64,000 nt of DNA from Pseudomonas cannabina (GCF_900100365.1 NZ_FNKU01000001.1:5753981-5817980), one strand, 5' to 3'. Counted from the first letter of the stretch, positions 43,857-52,827 are shown. Notes: generated by a model not told the origin, from the letters alone. Made by a program: numbers and translations.

Positions 43857-44429
43857 ATGGATATTCACGTTGCGCGCGCTTCATCTACGTCAGTAAAACT
43901 GGCCACGCTATCGCTGGTCATCGTGTGTACGGGGCTTCTGTTAGCGCCCGAGCGATCACAGGCTGAAGAGGCTAACCGGACGATCTGTCTGGCAGGAACT
44001 CATACTGCGAACTGGTCGCCCGGGGTGACCAACACGGCGAAGGATGTCAATGTCTCGACAACCAGCAAATGGGGCCCCTGTGCATCGCATCCGCAACTGA
44101 AGGGGGTCAGCGCCTCATCCAGCGCACATTTCAAAGCAAATTTTTCCTGCAAATCCTTGCTCCTGCAAACCAACCCGATTGTCTGGGACATCAAATGGAG
44201 CGACGGTGCCGCCAGCACTTACAAGTTCATCGCGATCCTCAACAACATCGGTAATTTGAGTACCACAATCCTCGGTGTCGGAACGATTATGGACGGCCGA
44301 TACAAGGGCGCCAGCGCGGTCAGTACGTTTGTACTGAGCAGTGACAGTTCCTCACCGAATAACGATTGCAACAAGTGGAGCGGTGTTACACAGGTCAGCG
44401 GCCTTTCGACACTGGTTATAGCCCCATGA
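43857..44429 (+). CDS. Small secreted protein of unknown family
   Basis: 190 residues with a signal peptide (LSLVIVCTGLLLAPERSQA, cleavage about residue 36). The mature part is about 155 residues with four Cys (TICLAG, WGPC, FSCKSL, NNDCNKW), probably two disulfides. Conserved blocks shared with the paralogue are GTHTxxxSPGxTNT, SxWGPC, WxIxWSxGxxSTYK and GRYxGA. The pattern recalls unnamed secreted proteins of actinobacteria, but I cannot name a family. ATG 43857 follows AGGGAGACC, and the lux-box-like palindrome lies upstream. It stands tail to tail with the epimerase gene. Confidence 0.75.
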   Translation: MDIHVARASSTSVKLATLSLVIVCTGLLLAPERSQAEEANRTICLAGTHTANWSPGVTNTAKDVNVSTTSKWGPCASHPQLKGVSASSSAHFKANFSCKSLLLQTNPIVWDIKWSDGAASTYKFIAILNNIGNLSTTILGVGTIMDGRYKGASAVSTFVLSSDSSSPNNDCNKWSGVTQVSGLSTLVIAP

Positions 44430-44435
44430 TGCATG

Positions 44436-45305
44436 TCACAGCGTCTGATAATGCAGGCTGAACGTCAGCGTTGTTGTATCTCCCGGGCGCAACAGCTTCA
44501 ACCCCGGATGCCCCGGCAAATGATGGGCGTTGACCGGGTGGCTGACCGGCTCGAAGCAAAAGAAATTCAGCCCCGGCGGGCAGAACACCAGACAGTATTC
44601 GCTGCCGGTGGCCTGGCAGTGCAGTTCATAGCCCAGGTCCGGCTGGCTGATGACGCTGTGGCCATCCCAGCCGGTGAAGCCGTTGTCGAGGCGCGTGTCG
44701 GGCAGCGCGCTGCTGTGCTGGAAATCCCATTCGGCAGGAGGGTCCTGCAAGACAGTCGGCAAGCCGCGCTCATCACTTAGCCAAACCTGCGCGACGTTGG
44801 CCTGCAGGCGTGTGTGGGCAGTACGAGGAAGGTAAGGATGCAAGCCCAGGCCGTGCCAGATGGCGCGGCTGTCCAGGTGGGTGGTGGTCAATTCGATACT
44901 CAGTTTGCCGTCGTGCAGGGTGTAGCTCAGTTGCGCGCGGTAGGCGAAAGGCGTCTGGCTGTCGAGTTGCAAGCAGATCTGCCGAGGCGTCTGCTCGATG
45001 ACCGTCCATGGCTGCTGCCAGGCACTGCCATGGATCGGCAGCGGGTCATTGGCGCTGTTGGGGGCCAGTGCCAGCCAGCCGTCCGGCGTGTCGAAACCGT
45101 CATTGCCGATTCGATTCGACCAGGGCGCCAGCGGGTAGCAGGCCAGTCGACGCGGCACTCCTGCCGCCAGTGCGTCGTCGTCGCTTGGGCGCAGCAACGG
45201 CTGACCGCTTGCCAATACCGTCCAGTTGACGATACTGCCGCCGATTTCGGTAGCAACGCTCAGGCGGGTAATGCCGTCTTCAAGGGTCAGAACGTTCACG
45301 GGCAT
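44436..45305 (-). CDS. Aldose 1-epimerase (galactose mutarotase-like)
   Basis: 289 residues of the mutarotase fold, interconverting alpha and beta sugar anomers. Markers are LAPWSNRIGNDGF, LPIHGSAWQQPW (first His) and WHGLGLHPYLPR (catalytic His), plus FCFEPVSHPVNAHHLPGHPGLKLLRPG at the C-terminus. It is the last gene of the run starting at udh and overlaps the DMT gene by 26 bases. An anomer-handling step would fit uronate or hexose use. Confidence 0.88.
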   Translation of the reverse strand: MPVNVLTLEDGITRLSVATEIGGSIVNWTVLASGQPLLRPSDDDALAAGVPRRLACYPLAPWSNRIGNDGFDTPDGWLALAPNSANDPLPIHGSAWQQPWTVIEQTPRQICLQLDSQTPFAYRAQLSYTLHDGKLSIELTTTHLDSRAIWHGLGLHPYLPRTAHTRLQANVAQVWLSDERGLPTVLQDPPAEWDFQHSSALPDTRLDNGFTGWDGHSVISQPDLGYELHCQATGSEYCLVFCPPGLNFFCFEPVSHPVNAHHLPGHPGLKLLRPGDTTTLTFSLHYQTL

Positions 45306-46251
45306 GATGCAGGGCCTTGTCGGAGAGTTGAGGGACAGGAGGGCTGGCGCGGCGCCAGGTCAACAGCACGATGCCGCTGACCACGATCAATCCGCCGAGG
45401 ATCTGGCCGCTGCTGAGCAACTGATCCAGAATCAGCCAGCCGAACAGCAGGCTCGCCACCGGCTCGATGTTCATCACCGGTGCGTTGCGGCTGATGTCCA
45501 GACGCGCCATGCAGATGAACAGCAGCGAGAACCCCAGCCCGTAGAGCAGCACCAGACTGGCCAGTGCGGTCCAGCCGATACGGCTGGAGGGTAGATCCAC
45601 GCCGCCGGGCAATACGCCACTGCTGCCTGCAACGGCGGCGACCACAAACACCACGGCCATGGTCAGCATGCTGCGAACGCTGCCGCGCATGCCCGCCAGT
45701 TTGTTATCGGTGATCCACAGTGCGAACGCGAATACCACTGCGGCGGTGGCCGCGTAGGCGATGCCCTCCAGCCACTGCGGCTCGCTGCTGCCCGGGTTCG
45801 ACAAGCGCTGCGGCACGTCCAGCGCCAGTGTCAGGCCAAACAGAATCAGCCCCATCAGGCCTGCCGCACGGCGTGTCGGCCTGGCACCGCCCAGCGCCCA
45901 GGTCAGCAATGCCAGCAGGATCGGCGAGACATTGACCACCAGTAATGCCAGCGCAACCGGAATGCGCGCCACTGCCGAGTAGATGCAAAAGCTTTGGGTC
46001 GCGATCAGCAGCCCGAGCAACAACTGCCAGCGCCAGGTGCTGGCCGGCAGACTGAGTGTTTCACGTTGCCACAGCACCAGGCTGGTGAGCACCAGCAAGG
46101 TCACGCCAGAGCGACAAAGGATGGCCAACAGCAGACCGGTGTCGTGATCGAAGGCAATACGTGCGGCAATGTGATTGCCGGCAAACGAGCAGGCCAGCAG
46201 CGCGAGGATCAGCACGGCGATGTGACGGGGGAACAGGGCAGGGGCGGACAT
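45280..46251 (-). CDS. EamA/DMT-family transporter
   Basis: 323 residues with ten hydrophobic helices in two EamA repeats (first from IAVLILALLACSFAGNHIAARIAF, second from TAAVVFAFALWITDN). It is a metabolite exporter or importer of the drug/metabolite superfamily; the substrate is unknown. The start ATG is at 46249-46251 (MSAPALFPRH). It is 84 bp downstream of dctM and overlaps the epimerase, so probably belongs to the uronate operon. Confidence 0.85.
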   Translation of the reverse strand: MSAPALFPRHIAVLILALLACSFAGNHIAARIAFDHDTGLLLAILCRSGVTLLVLTSLVLWQRETLSLPASTWRWQLLLGLLIATQSFCIYSAVARIPVALALLVVNVSPILLALLTWALGGARPTRRAAGLMGLILFGLTLALDVPQRLSNPGSSEPQWLEGIAYAATAAVVFAFALWITDNKLAGMRGSVRSMLTMAVVFVVAAVAGSSGVLPGGVDLPSSRIGWTALASLVLLYGLGFSLLFICMARLDISRNAPVMNIEPVASLLFGWLILDQLLSSGQILGGLIVVSGIVLLTWRRASPPVPQLSDKALHHARERSDP

Positions 46252-46335
46252 ACGCAACCAGCCTCCTTGGCTGGATAACAGGGAGTGCGCACCGGAGCTT
46301 TTTGCAGAGCCCCGGTGGCGTTGCAACGCCAAGCC

Positions 46336-47616
46336 TTAGAGCACGACGCTCGGCAGCCACAGCGAAATGGCCGGAATGTAGGTGACCAGCATCAGCACCA
46401 GAAACAGTGCGACGTAGAAAGGCACCAGCGCTTTCACGGTGGCTTCGATGGTGACTTTACCCACCGCCGCACCGACGAACAGCACAGCGCCCACTGGCGG
46501 TGTTATCAGTCCGATCCCCAGGTTGACCAGCATGATCATGCCGAAATGCACCGGGTCGATGCCGACGCCGACGATGACCGGCAGCAGAATCGGGGTCAGG
46601 ATCAGAATCAGCGGGGCCATGTCCATGACGGTGCCCAGCAACAGCAGCATCACGTTGATGCACATCAGGATCACGTAACGGTTATCCGACAGAGTCAGGA
46701 ACGCTGTCGTGATCTTCATCGGGATTTCCATCAGTGTCAGGATGTAACCGAAGCTGGCGGCAAAACCGATCAGGATCATCACGATGGAAATGGTCCGTGC
46801 CGCCCGGTGCATCAGCTTGGGCAGATCGCGCCATTTGTAGTCGCGGTAGATGAACATGGTGACAAAGAACGCCCACAACACGGCAATGGCGGCCGACTCG
46901 GTGGCGGTGAAGATACCCGACAGAATGCCGCCGAGGATGATGACCATGGCCATCATGCCCCAGAGCGCTTCACCGGCGATTTTCAGCGCCTGACGCAGCG
47001 GTATCACTTCACCCTTGGGGTAGTTGCGCTTGCGCGCGAAGATCATGCACAGGCCCATCATCACCGCGCTGAGCAGCAGGCCCGGCATAATCCCGGCCAT
47101 GAACAGTGAAGCGATCGATACCGTGCCGCCTGCCGCCAGCGAGTAAAGCACCGAGTTATGGCTGGGTGGCGTCAACAGCGCCTGAACCGAGCCGCTGACC
47201 GTTACCGCAGTCGAGAAGTCGCGAGGGTAGCCGTTACGCTCCATTTCCGGAATCAGTACCGAGCCGACCGAAGCGGTATCGGCAACTGACGAGCCTGAAA
47301 TCGCGCCAAAGAACGTCGAGGCCACGATGTTGACCAGCGACAGACCGCCGCGCACAAAGCCGACCAGCACGGCGGCAAACGCGACCAGTCGGCGTGACAT
47401 GCCACCTTCGGCCATGATCGCCCCGGCGAGGACGAAGAACGGGATCGCCAGCAACGAGAATTTGTTCACGCCACCGGCAATCTGAATCATCAGCGCATCG
47501 GCCGGAATATCGATCCACCAAGCGCCGATCAAGGCTGACAGGCCCAGTGCATAAGCAACCGGCATGCCGATGAGAATCAAAGCGATGAAGCTGCCCAGCA
47601 GTATAAAAGCGTCCAT
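46336..47616 (-). CDS. dctM: TRAP transporter large membrane subunit
   Basis: 426 residues, about 12 helices, of the DctM family. Typical stretches are GGVNKFSLLAIPFFVLAGAIMAEGGMSRRL, FFGAISGSSVADTASVGSVLIPEM and LGIGLITPPVGAVLFVGAAVGKV. It forms the sodium-driven channel for the substrate captured by DctP. It abuts dctQ without a gap. Confidence 0.95.
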   Translation of the reverse strand: MDAFILLGSFIALILIGMPVAYALGLSALIGAWWIDIPADALMIQIAGGVNKFSLLAIPFFVLAGAIMAEGGMSRRLVAFAAVLVGFVRGGLSLVNIVASTFFGAISGSSVADTASVGSVLIPEMERNGYPRDFSTAVTVSGSVQALLTPPSHNSVLYSLAAGGTVSIASLFMAGIMPGLLLSAVMMGLCMIFARKRNYPKGEVIPLRQALKIAGEALWGMMAMVIILGGILSGIFTATESAAIAVLWAFFVTMFIYRDYKWRDLPKLMHRAARTISIVMILIGFAASFGYILTLMEIPMKITTAFLTLSDNRYVILMCINVMLLLLGTVMDMAPLILILTPILLPVIVGVGIDPVHFGMIMLVNLGIGLITPPVGAVLFVGAAVGKVTIEATVKALVPFYVALFLVLMLVTYIPAISLWLPSVVL

Positions 47617-48144
47617 TTATGCGGCACCTTCGCTTTCTTCAATGACGTCGAAGCGCATCACCGCGCGATGACTCTGGTCGCCCAGAAATAACCGTTCCAG
47701 CACGAAAACCAGGGTCACGATGCCGCCGATCGGAATCGGCAGGTAAGAGATGCCCACGCGCAAAAACGGCAGTTCACCGACGAACTGATTCCAGGTGGTG
47801 GCGCACAACTTGAAGCCCTTGACGATCATGAACAGGGCCACAATTGCCATCAGGACCTGCACCGCCACGGCGGCGACACGACGTACCTGCTGCGGCATGC
47901 GGTCCACGGCCATCGAGACCGCCATGTGTGCGCCCGCCCGGTAACTGGCCGCTGCGCCGAAAAATGTAAACACCACCATCAGCAGAATGGCGGTGGGCTC
48001 CGGCCAGCTGGAGCCGCTGCCCAGGATGTAGCGGGCAAAAATGCCCCAGGGAATGATCAGCGTCATGATCAGCACCGACAGACCCGCAATGCCGATACAG
48101 ACGCGATAGAGCGTGTCGTTGATGCGCAATAGATTACTTTTCAT
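47617..48144 (-). CDS. dctQ: TRAP transporter small membrane subunit
   Basis: 175 residues with four membrane helices of the DctQ family (VLIMTLIIPWGIFARYILGSGSSWPEPTAILLMVVFTFFGAAASYRAGAHMAVSM). It partners DctM. It is separated from dctP by 60 bp holding the hairpin at 48165-48182. Confidence 0.93.
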   Translation of the reverse strand: MKSNLLRINDTLYRVCIGIAGLSVLIMTLIIPWGIFARYILGSGSSWPEPTAILLMVVFTFFGAAASYRAGAHMAVSMAVDRMPQQVRRVAAVAVQVLMAIVALFMIVKGFKLCATTWNQFVGELPFLRVGISYLPIPIGGIVTLVFVLERLFLGDQSHRAVMRFDVIEESEGAA

Positions 48145-48164
48145 AGGGGCTCACCACGGCGGCG

Positions 48165-48182
48165 AACGAGCCTGGGCTCGTT
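48165..48182 (-). promoter_or_regulatory. Intercistronic hairpin between dctP and dctQ
   Basis: The perfect 8-bp arms AACGAGCC and GGCTCGTT with a 2-base gap, without a T tract. The likely role is partial termination or mRNA protection, keeping DctP more abundant than DctQM. Confidence 0.5.
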
Positions 48183-48204
48183 CCCGCTGCTTGATCGGAC
48201 TGGC

Positions 48205-49230
48205 TTATTGGGCCGCTTGGGTGTTGCTCGCGGCCAGCGCCGGGTTGGTCTTGACCTCTTCGATGCGGCGGATCAGGTCCTTGTAAGGCGCGCCGTATTT
48301 GTCACGCACCGGCTGGGTCGCGTCGTAGAAGGCTTTCTTCTGCTCCGGTGTCAGCGTGATGAACTCCACGCCCGCAGCCTTGAGTTTGGTCTCGGCTTCG
48401 GCTGATGACTTGTCCCACAGCACGCGCTCTTCCATCTGTGATTCACGCGCGAGCTTTTTCACCAGCGCCTGTTGCTCGGGCTTGAGCTTTTCCCATGTGC
48501 TTTTCGACATCACGATCGGCTCCGGCAGGATCAAGTGCTCGGTGATCGTGAAGAACTTGGCGTTCTGGTAGTGATTGTGCTGGAGGTAGGTCGGCGGGTT
48601 GTTTTCAGCACCGTCGATCACGCCGGTCTGCAGGGCGCTGAAGATCTCGCCGGTGGCCATGGCGATGCCGTTGCCGCCCATGTCATTGATAGTGTCGATG
48701 AACACCGGGTTGCCCTGAACACGGATCTTCATGCCCTTGAGGTCCGACATCTGCCGTACCGGCTTCTTGGTATACAGGTTCCGGGTGCCGCCATCCATCC
48801 AGGCCAGGGCGACCATGTTGAATTGCGAATCGGTGATCTTGTCGAGAATTTCCTGGCCGATCTCACCGTCGATGATCGTGCGCATGTGCGCCTGATCGCG
48901 GAACACGAACGGCAGGTTGAAGACGTTGACGTCCGGCACCACCGGGCCGACGATGCCGAGGCTGACGCGGGTCATCTGCACTGCACCGCTCTGCACTTGC
49001 TCGACGACTTCCTTCTCGGAGCCGAGCACGCCGCCTGCGTACATCTTGAAGCTGATCTCGCCCTTGGATTGCTCTTCGAGCTTCTTGCCCATGTTCTGTT
49101 CAGCCACAACCGGCGCGTAGCCTGCCGGGTGAATCTCGGCGAACTTGATCTTGACCTCTGCCTGGGCCATGCCCGACATGCAGAAAGCCAGCGGAAGTGC
49201 TGCGATGAGGAGCTTGCGTTTGAAATCCAT
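48205..49230 (-). CDS. dctP: TRAP transporter substrate-binding protein
   Basis: 341 residues with a signal peptide (KLLIAALPLAFCMSGMAQA). The DctP fold is shown by IKFAEIHPAGYAPVVAEQNMGKKLEE, the substrate-carboxylate Arg region KGMKIRVQGNPVFIDTINDMGGN and TGVIDGAENNPPTYLQ. Members of this branch bind glucuronate or galacturonate, which fits udh upstream. The ATG at 49228-49230 was preferred over one four codons earlier. Confidence 0.93.
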   Translation of the reverse strand: MDFKRKLLIAALPLAFCMSGMAQAEVKIKFAEIHPAGYAPVVAEQNMGKKLEEQSKGEISFKMYAGGVLGSEKEVVEQVQSGAVQMTRVSLGIVGPVVPDVNVFNLPFVFRDQAHMRTIIDGEIGQEILDKITDSQFNMVALAWMDGGTRNLYTKKPVRQMSDLKGMKIRVQGNPVFIDTINDMGGNGIAMATGEIFSALQTGVIDGAENNPPTYLQHNHYQNAKFFTITEHLILPEPIVMSKSTWEKLKPEQQALVKKLARESQMEERVLWDKSSAEAETKLKAAGVEFITLTPEQKKAFYDATQPVRDKYGAPYKDLIRRIEEVKTNPALAASNTQAAQ

Positions 49231-49286
49231 GGATATCTCCAATGTTGTTATTTTTGGTCGAGCTACGGGATTTTCGGAAGGCGCAG

Positions 49287-50171
49287 TCAGCCCTTGAACG
49301 TGGGTTCCTCCAGGCCTTTGACGCCAGGTCGCAAAGCGAACAGACCACCGGCGAGTGGCTGGTCGCTGAGATCGCCGCCCGGGCGAATCGAGGTGACAAA
49401 CAAGGTGTCAAGGTTCGGGCCGCCAAACGCACACATGGCGGGTTTTTTCACCGGCACGACCAGTGACTGGTCGAGTTTGCCGGTAGGCGTGAAGCGATGG
49501 ATGAGGCCTGCGTCGTTGCCGCAAATCCAGTAACAGCCGTCGGCATCGATTGCCGCGCCGTCGGGGCGCCCCAGGTGATGGTTCATGTCCACGAACAGGC
49601 GGCGGTCATGCGGCGTGCCGCTGTCGGTGTCGTAATCGAAAGCCCAGATCTTTTGCACGTCGGGGTGTGAGTCAGACAGGTACATTGTGTTGCCGTCAGG
49701 GCTGAAGGCCAGGCCGTTGGGGACAATGAAGTCTTGCAGCAACGGGTCCAGCGTCTTCTGGTTCGCGCTGTAGCGATACATCGCGCCAACCGCCGCACCC
49801 GCTGCCATGTCCATCAGCATGGTGCCCGCCCAGAAACGACCTTGACGGTCGCAGCGGCCGTCATTGAAGCGCATGCCCGTGCGCAGGTGCTCGACGCTGA
49901 CCAGCAGCGTGCTGATCAGGTTGCCGTCTTCACAGGGTTGCAGATGAAAAATCCCGCTCTCCATCCCGGCGATCCAGCCACCGCGGCTGTCGGCGGCAAT
50001 GCAGGCGAGCATCTGCGGTGCTTTCCAGCTGCGCGTTGTGTTGTCTGCGCAGCTCCAGCAATGCAGTTGGCCTTGCGGAATATCCACCCAGTACAGCGCT
50101 TGGTCACGCACGCTCCAGACCGGGCTTTCGCCTGTGGCATTTTGTGCATCGACGATCAGTTCGGCATCCAT
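49287..50171 (-). CDS. SMP-30/gluconolactonase-family lactonase
   Basis: 294-residue six-bladed beta-propeller lactonase. Metal ligands of the family are placed in GESPVWSVRDQALYWVDI (Glu), TGMRFNDGRCDRQGRFWAGTM (Asn), VPNGLAFSPDGNTMYLSDS (Asn) and LGRPDGAAIDADGCYWI (Asp). Downstream of uronate dehydrogenase it most likely opens galactaro- or glucarolactone to the free aldarate. Confidence 0.88.
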   Translation of the reverse strand: MDAELIVDAQNATGESPVWSVRDQALYWVDIPQGQLHCWSCADNTTRSWKAPQMLACIAADSRGGWIAGMESGIFHLQPCEDGNLISTLLVSVEHLRTGMRFNDGRCDRQGRFWAGTMLMDMAAGAAVGAMYRYSANQKTLDPLLQDFIVPNGLAFSPDGNTMYLSDSHPDVQKIWAFDYDTDSGTPHDRRLFVDMNHHLGRPDGAAIDADGCYWICGNDAGLIHRFTPTGKLDQSLVVPVKKPAMCAFGGPNLDTLFVTSIRPGGDLSDQPLAGGLFALRPGVKGLEEPTFKG

Positions 50172-50213
50172 GACGGTTCGTGTCTCCGGATTTCTGAAAA
50201 GAAGCAGTGATGC

Positions 50214-51041
50214 TTATTGGTCGCCGAACGGCCCCGAGGCCACGAATGCGCCACCCTGATAAACCATCGCCGGATCATCGGCCGCCGGCTGCGGCTGAGC
50301 CTCGATCTTGGCACGGAACTGTTCTGAGCTGTCTTTGGGGGTATAACCCAGCTTGCTGGCCAGCCTGTTGTCCCACCACACGTTTTTGTTGTCCGACATG
50401 CCGTAGACCACGGTATGCCCGACATCCGGCGTGTACAGGGAGCGTTCGATGAGTTGGGTCAGGTCGCCAAAGCTCAGCCAGGTGCTCATCATTCTGCGGT
50501 TCTGCGGTTCCGGAAATGACGAGCCAATGCGGATGCTGACGGTTTCGATGCCGTAGCGATCAAAGTAGAAACTGGCCATGTCTTCGCCGTAGGACTTGGA
50601 CAGGCCGTAATAACTGTCCGGACGACGCGGGGAGTGTGCGTCGATGGTTTCGTCCTGCTTGTAAAAGCCGATCACGTGATTGGAACTGGCGAAGATCACG
50701 CGTTTCACGCCGTGCCGGCGGGCGGCTTCGTAGATGTGAAACACACCGCAGATATTGGCGCCGAGAATTTCCTCGAACGGCCGTTCCACCGATACGCCGC
50801 CGAAATGCAGAATCGCATCCACGCCTTCGACCAGTTGATGTACCGCATGCTTGTCAGCCAGATCGCAGACCTGAACTTCTTCGGTGGCGTCGATAGCCGG
50901 TGCCATATCGGCGATGTCGGAAAGTCGCAGGACCTTCGCGTAAGGGCGCAAAGTCTCGCGTAATACTTTGCCCAGGCCACCTGCCGCGCCTGTCAGCAGG
51001 AGGCGATTGAAGGGAGTTTGCGTGGTATGAGCCGATGTCAT
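50214..51041 (-). CDS. udh: Uronate dehydrogenase
   Basis: 275-residue NAD-dependent SDR oxidising D-glucuronate or D-galacturonate to the aldarolactone. The cofactor loop is LLTGAAGGLGKVLRETL. The catalytic residues are in FASSNHVIGFY and SYYGLSKSYGED, and the substrate contact is RIGSSFPEPQNRRMM. Length and sequence agree with the characterised P. syringae enzyme. ATG at 51039-51041. It is the first gene of the udh-lactonase-dctPQM run, with a strong promoter and operator at 51074-51123. Confidence 0.95.
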   Translation of the reverse strand: MTSAHTTQTPFNRLLLTGAAGGLGKVLRETLRPYAKVLRLSDIADMAPAIDATEEVQVCDLADKHAVHQLVEGVDAILHFGGVSVERPFEEILGANICGVFHIYEAARRHGVKRVIFASSNHVIGFYKQDETIDAHSPRRPDSYYGLSKSYGEDMASFYFDRYGIETVSIRIGSSFPEPQNRRMMSTWLSFGDLTQLIERSLYTPDVGHTVVYGMSDNKNVWWDNRLASKLGYTPKDSSEQFRAKIEAQPQPAADDPAMVYQGGAFVASGPFGDQ

Positions 51042-51073
51042 GAGAAAAGTCCTGATTGTTATTGTTGTCATCT

Positions 51074-51123
51074 GTTGTCGTATGACTTGCTGGATTATTT
51101 GCACCGCCTACGCGGATTGTCAA
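51074..51123 (-). promoter_or_regulatory. Promoter and operator of the udh operon
   Basis: On the minus strand TTGACA (51118-51123), a 17-bp spacer, AAATAA (51095-51100), then the near-palindrome GTCATACGACAAC (51074-51086) where transcription would start. The same architecture occurs before oprD at 52778-52827. It fits a GntR/FadR-type repressor; the regulator gene is not in the window. Confidence 0.7.
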
Positions 51124-51219
51124 CGCGGCCAACGTCTAATTCCGGCCTTTGCACACTTCGCAACACAGCTGGTTACAAAGGCAAAGTCTGCAGTCATCGC
51201 CAGACTTTGCCACAGGGCG

Positions 51220-52488
51220 TCAGAGCAGCGAAATCGGATAGCTGATGAACACGCGGTTCTCATCGAATTCGTTGGCACTGAAGTCGCGACGTAGTGTGGA
51301 ATTGCGCCACTTGACGTTCAGGTTCTTGAAGGCGCCGCTTTGCACGGTGTAAGCCAGTTCGGACTCGCGCCCCCATTCCTTGCCGTCGGTGATGTTGCCG
51401 GTATGCACGTTATCACCGCTGATGTAGCGGTTCATCATTGTAAGGCCGGGTACGCCGAGCACCACAAAGTTGTAGTCATGCCTTAATTGCCAGGACTTCT
51501 CTTTGGCGTTGTCATAACTGGAGTTGTAACTGTCGTTGGCCAGAGTGCCGCCGCTGGTGCCGTTGACGCGCATCCACCCGGTATCGCCAGAGACCTTCTG
51601 CAGGCCGACATAGAATGTGCTGCCGCCATAGCGCGCCGAGAGCAATGCATAGGTGGTCTTGTTGTCGAGATCGTCCGCCAGTTTGTTGCCGTCTTCCTTG
51701 CCGGTGAAGAAACCGAGGTTGGCGCCGAGTGTCCAGTCGCCGATTGGCTGACTGTGCAGCAGATTGAAGAACTGTTGCTGATAGATATCCTGCAGTTCCG
51801 AGTACCAGATACCTGCCTGAGTACGTTTGTCGTTGAACACGTATTCACCGCCGCCGAAGTTGAAGCGGTCCGAGGTGAATGCGCCGCGTCCGTTCAGCGA
51901 CATGTCTTCCATGCTGGCGTCGTTACGCGGACTATTGCCACGGAATTGCCCGCCATACAGCGTCAGGCCGTCGATCTCTTTGGAAGTGATCTGACCGCCC
52001 TGGAAGGTTTGCGGCAGGGAGCGGCCGTCATCGGAGCGCAGGATGGGCAACACCGGCATCCATTCACCGACTTTCAGTTCAGTCTTGGAAACCCGCGCTT
52101 TGCCCGCCACACCCAGACGTCCGAAATCATCGGCCGGACGCCCGTCGCCATGGATCGGCAGCAATTGAGTGCCGCCGGTGCCTTTGCCGCCATCGAGTTT
52201 GACCGAGTACAGACCCAACACATCGACTCCGAAACCCACCACGCCCTGAGTGAACCCGGACTTGGCATCAAGAATGAAGCTTTGCGTCCACTCTTCGGCC
52301 TTGTTCTGCGGTGCCGCACTGTTCGGGAAAGCCGGATTGGTGAAGTTGCGGTTGAAGTACGCGTTACGCAGGTTGAGCGTTGCCTTGGTGTCGTCCACGA
52401 AGCCTTCGGCCATGCCGAGTATCGGGAAAGCCAGCGTCATACCGCCAACCCCCAGCAGGATGCGCGAACGGGTGGTGTGAGATGTCAT
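51220..52488 (-). CDS. OprD-family outer-membrane porin
   Basis: 422 residues with a signal peptide (ILLGVGGMTLAFPILGMAEG). It is an OprD-type barrel: LNLRNAYFNRNF near the start, QSFILDAKSGFTQGVVGFGVDVLGLYSVKLDGG, LRHDYNFVVLGVPGLTMMNRYISGDN and a C-terminal strand ending FISYPISLL. Located next to udh and sharing its operator, it probably admits uronates. The start is the ATG at 52486-52488. Confidence 0.92.
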   Translation of the reverse strand: MTSHTTRSRILLGVGGMTLAFPILGMAEGFVDDTKATLNLRNAYFNRNFTNPAFPNSAAPQNKAEEWTQSFILDAKSGFTQGVVGFGVDVLGLYSVKLDGGKGTGGTQLLPIHGDGRPADDFGRLGVAGKARVSKTELKVGEWMPVLPILRSDDGRSLPQTFQGGQITSKEIDGLTLYGGQFRGNSPRNDASMEDMSLNGRGAFTSDRFNFGGGEYVFNDKRTQAGIWYSELQDIYQQQFFNLLHSQPIGDWTLGANLGFFTGKEDGNKLADDLDNKTTYALLSARYGGSTFYVGLQKVSGDTGWMRVNGTSGGTLANDSYNSSYDNAKEKSWQLRHDYNFVVLGVPGLTMMNRYISGDNVHTGNITDGKEWGRESELAYTVQSGAFKNLNVKWRNSTLRRDFSANEFDENRVFISYPISLL

Positions 52489-52777
52489 TATTGTTGTGCT
52501 CCCTTGTCTATCGAAAACTGTCCCCTTTTCTGGCTGTGTACTCTTTGCAGCCGACACCTTCGAGGATTGCGTGATGCCCGTTTCCAGGCAGGGCCTCGGC
52601 CGCAACACAGCCGAATACCGCTCGCCGAACGTCAGCGAATGCTATGAATCAGGAAGGGTGTCGAATACTGCAAGGCAGACAGCGCGGGCAAAGCTTCAAT
52701 AACCGATAGAGCAAGCGAGCAGGCGCAAGTCTTCATATGAACGTACCCCGATTTTGTTTTTATTGTTGGCGTTATAG

Positions 52778-52827
52778 GTTGTCGTACAACTGTGGCGATT
52801 ATTTGCAGCATGAGCGTGGTTTGTCAA
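52778..52827 (-). promoter_or_regulatory. Promoter and operator of the oprD-type porin gene
   Basis: On the minus strand TTGACA (52822-52827), a 17-bp spacer, AAATAA (52799-52804), then the palindrome GTTGTACGACAAC (52778-52790). It matches the udh module in every element. It is about 290 bp from the porin start, giving a long leader in the 472-bp gap 52489-52960; no other gene is seen there. Confidence 0.7.
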
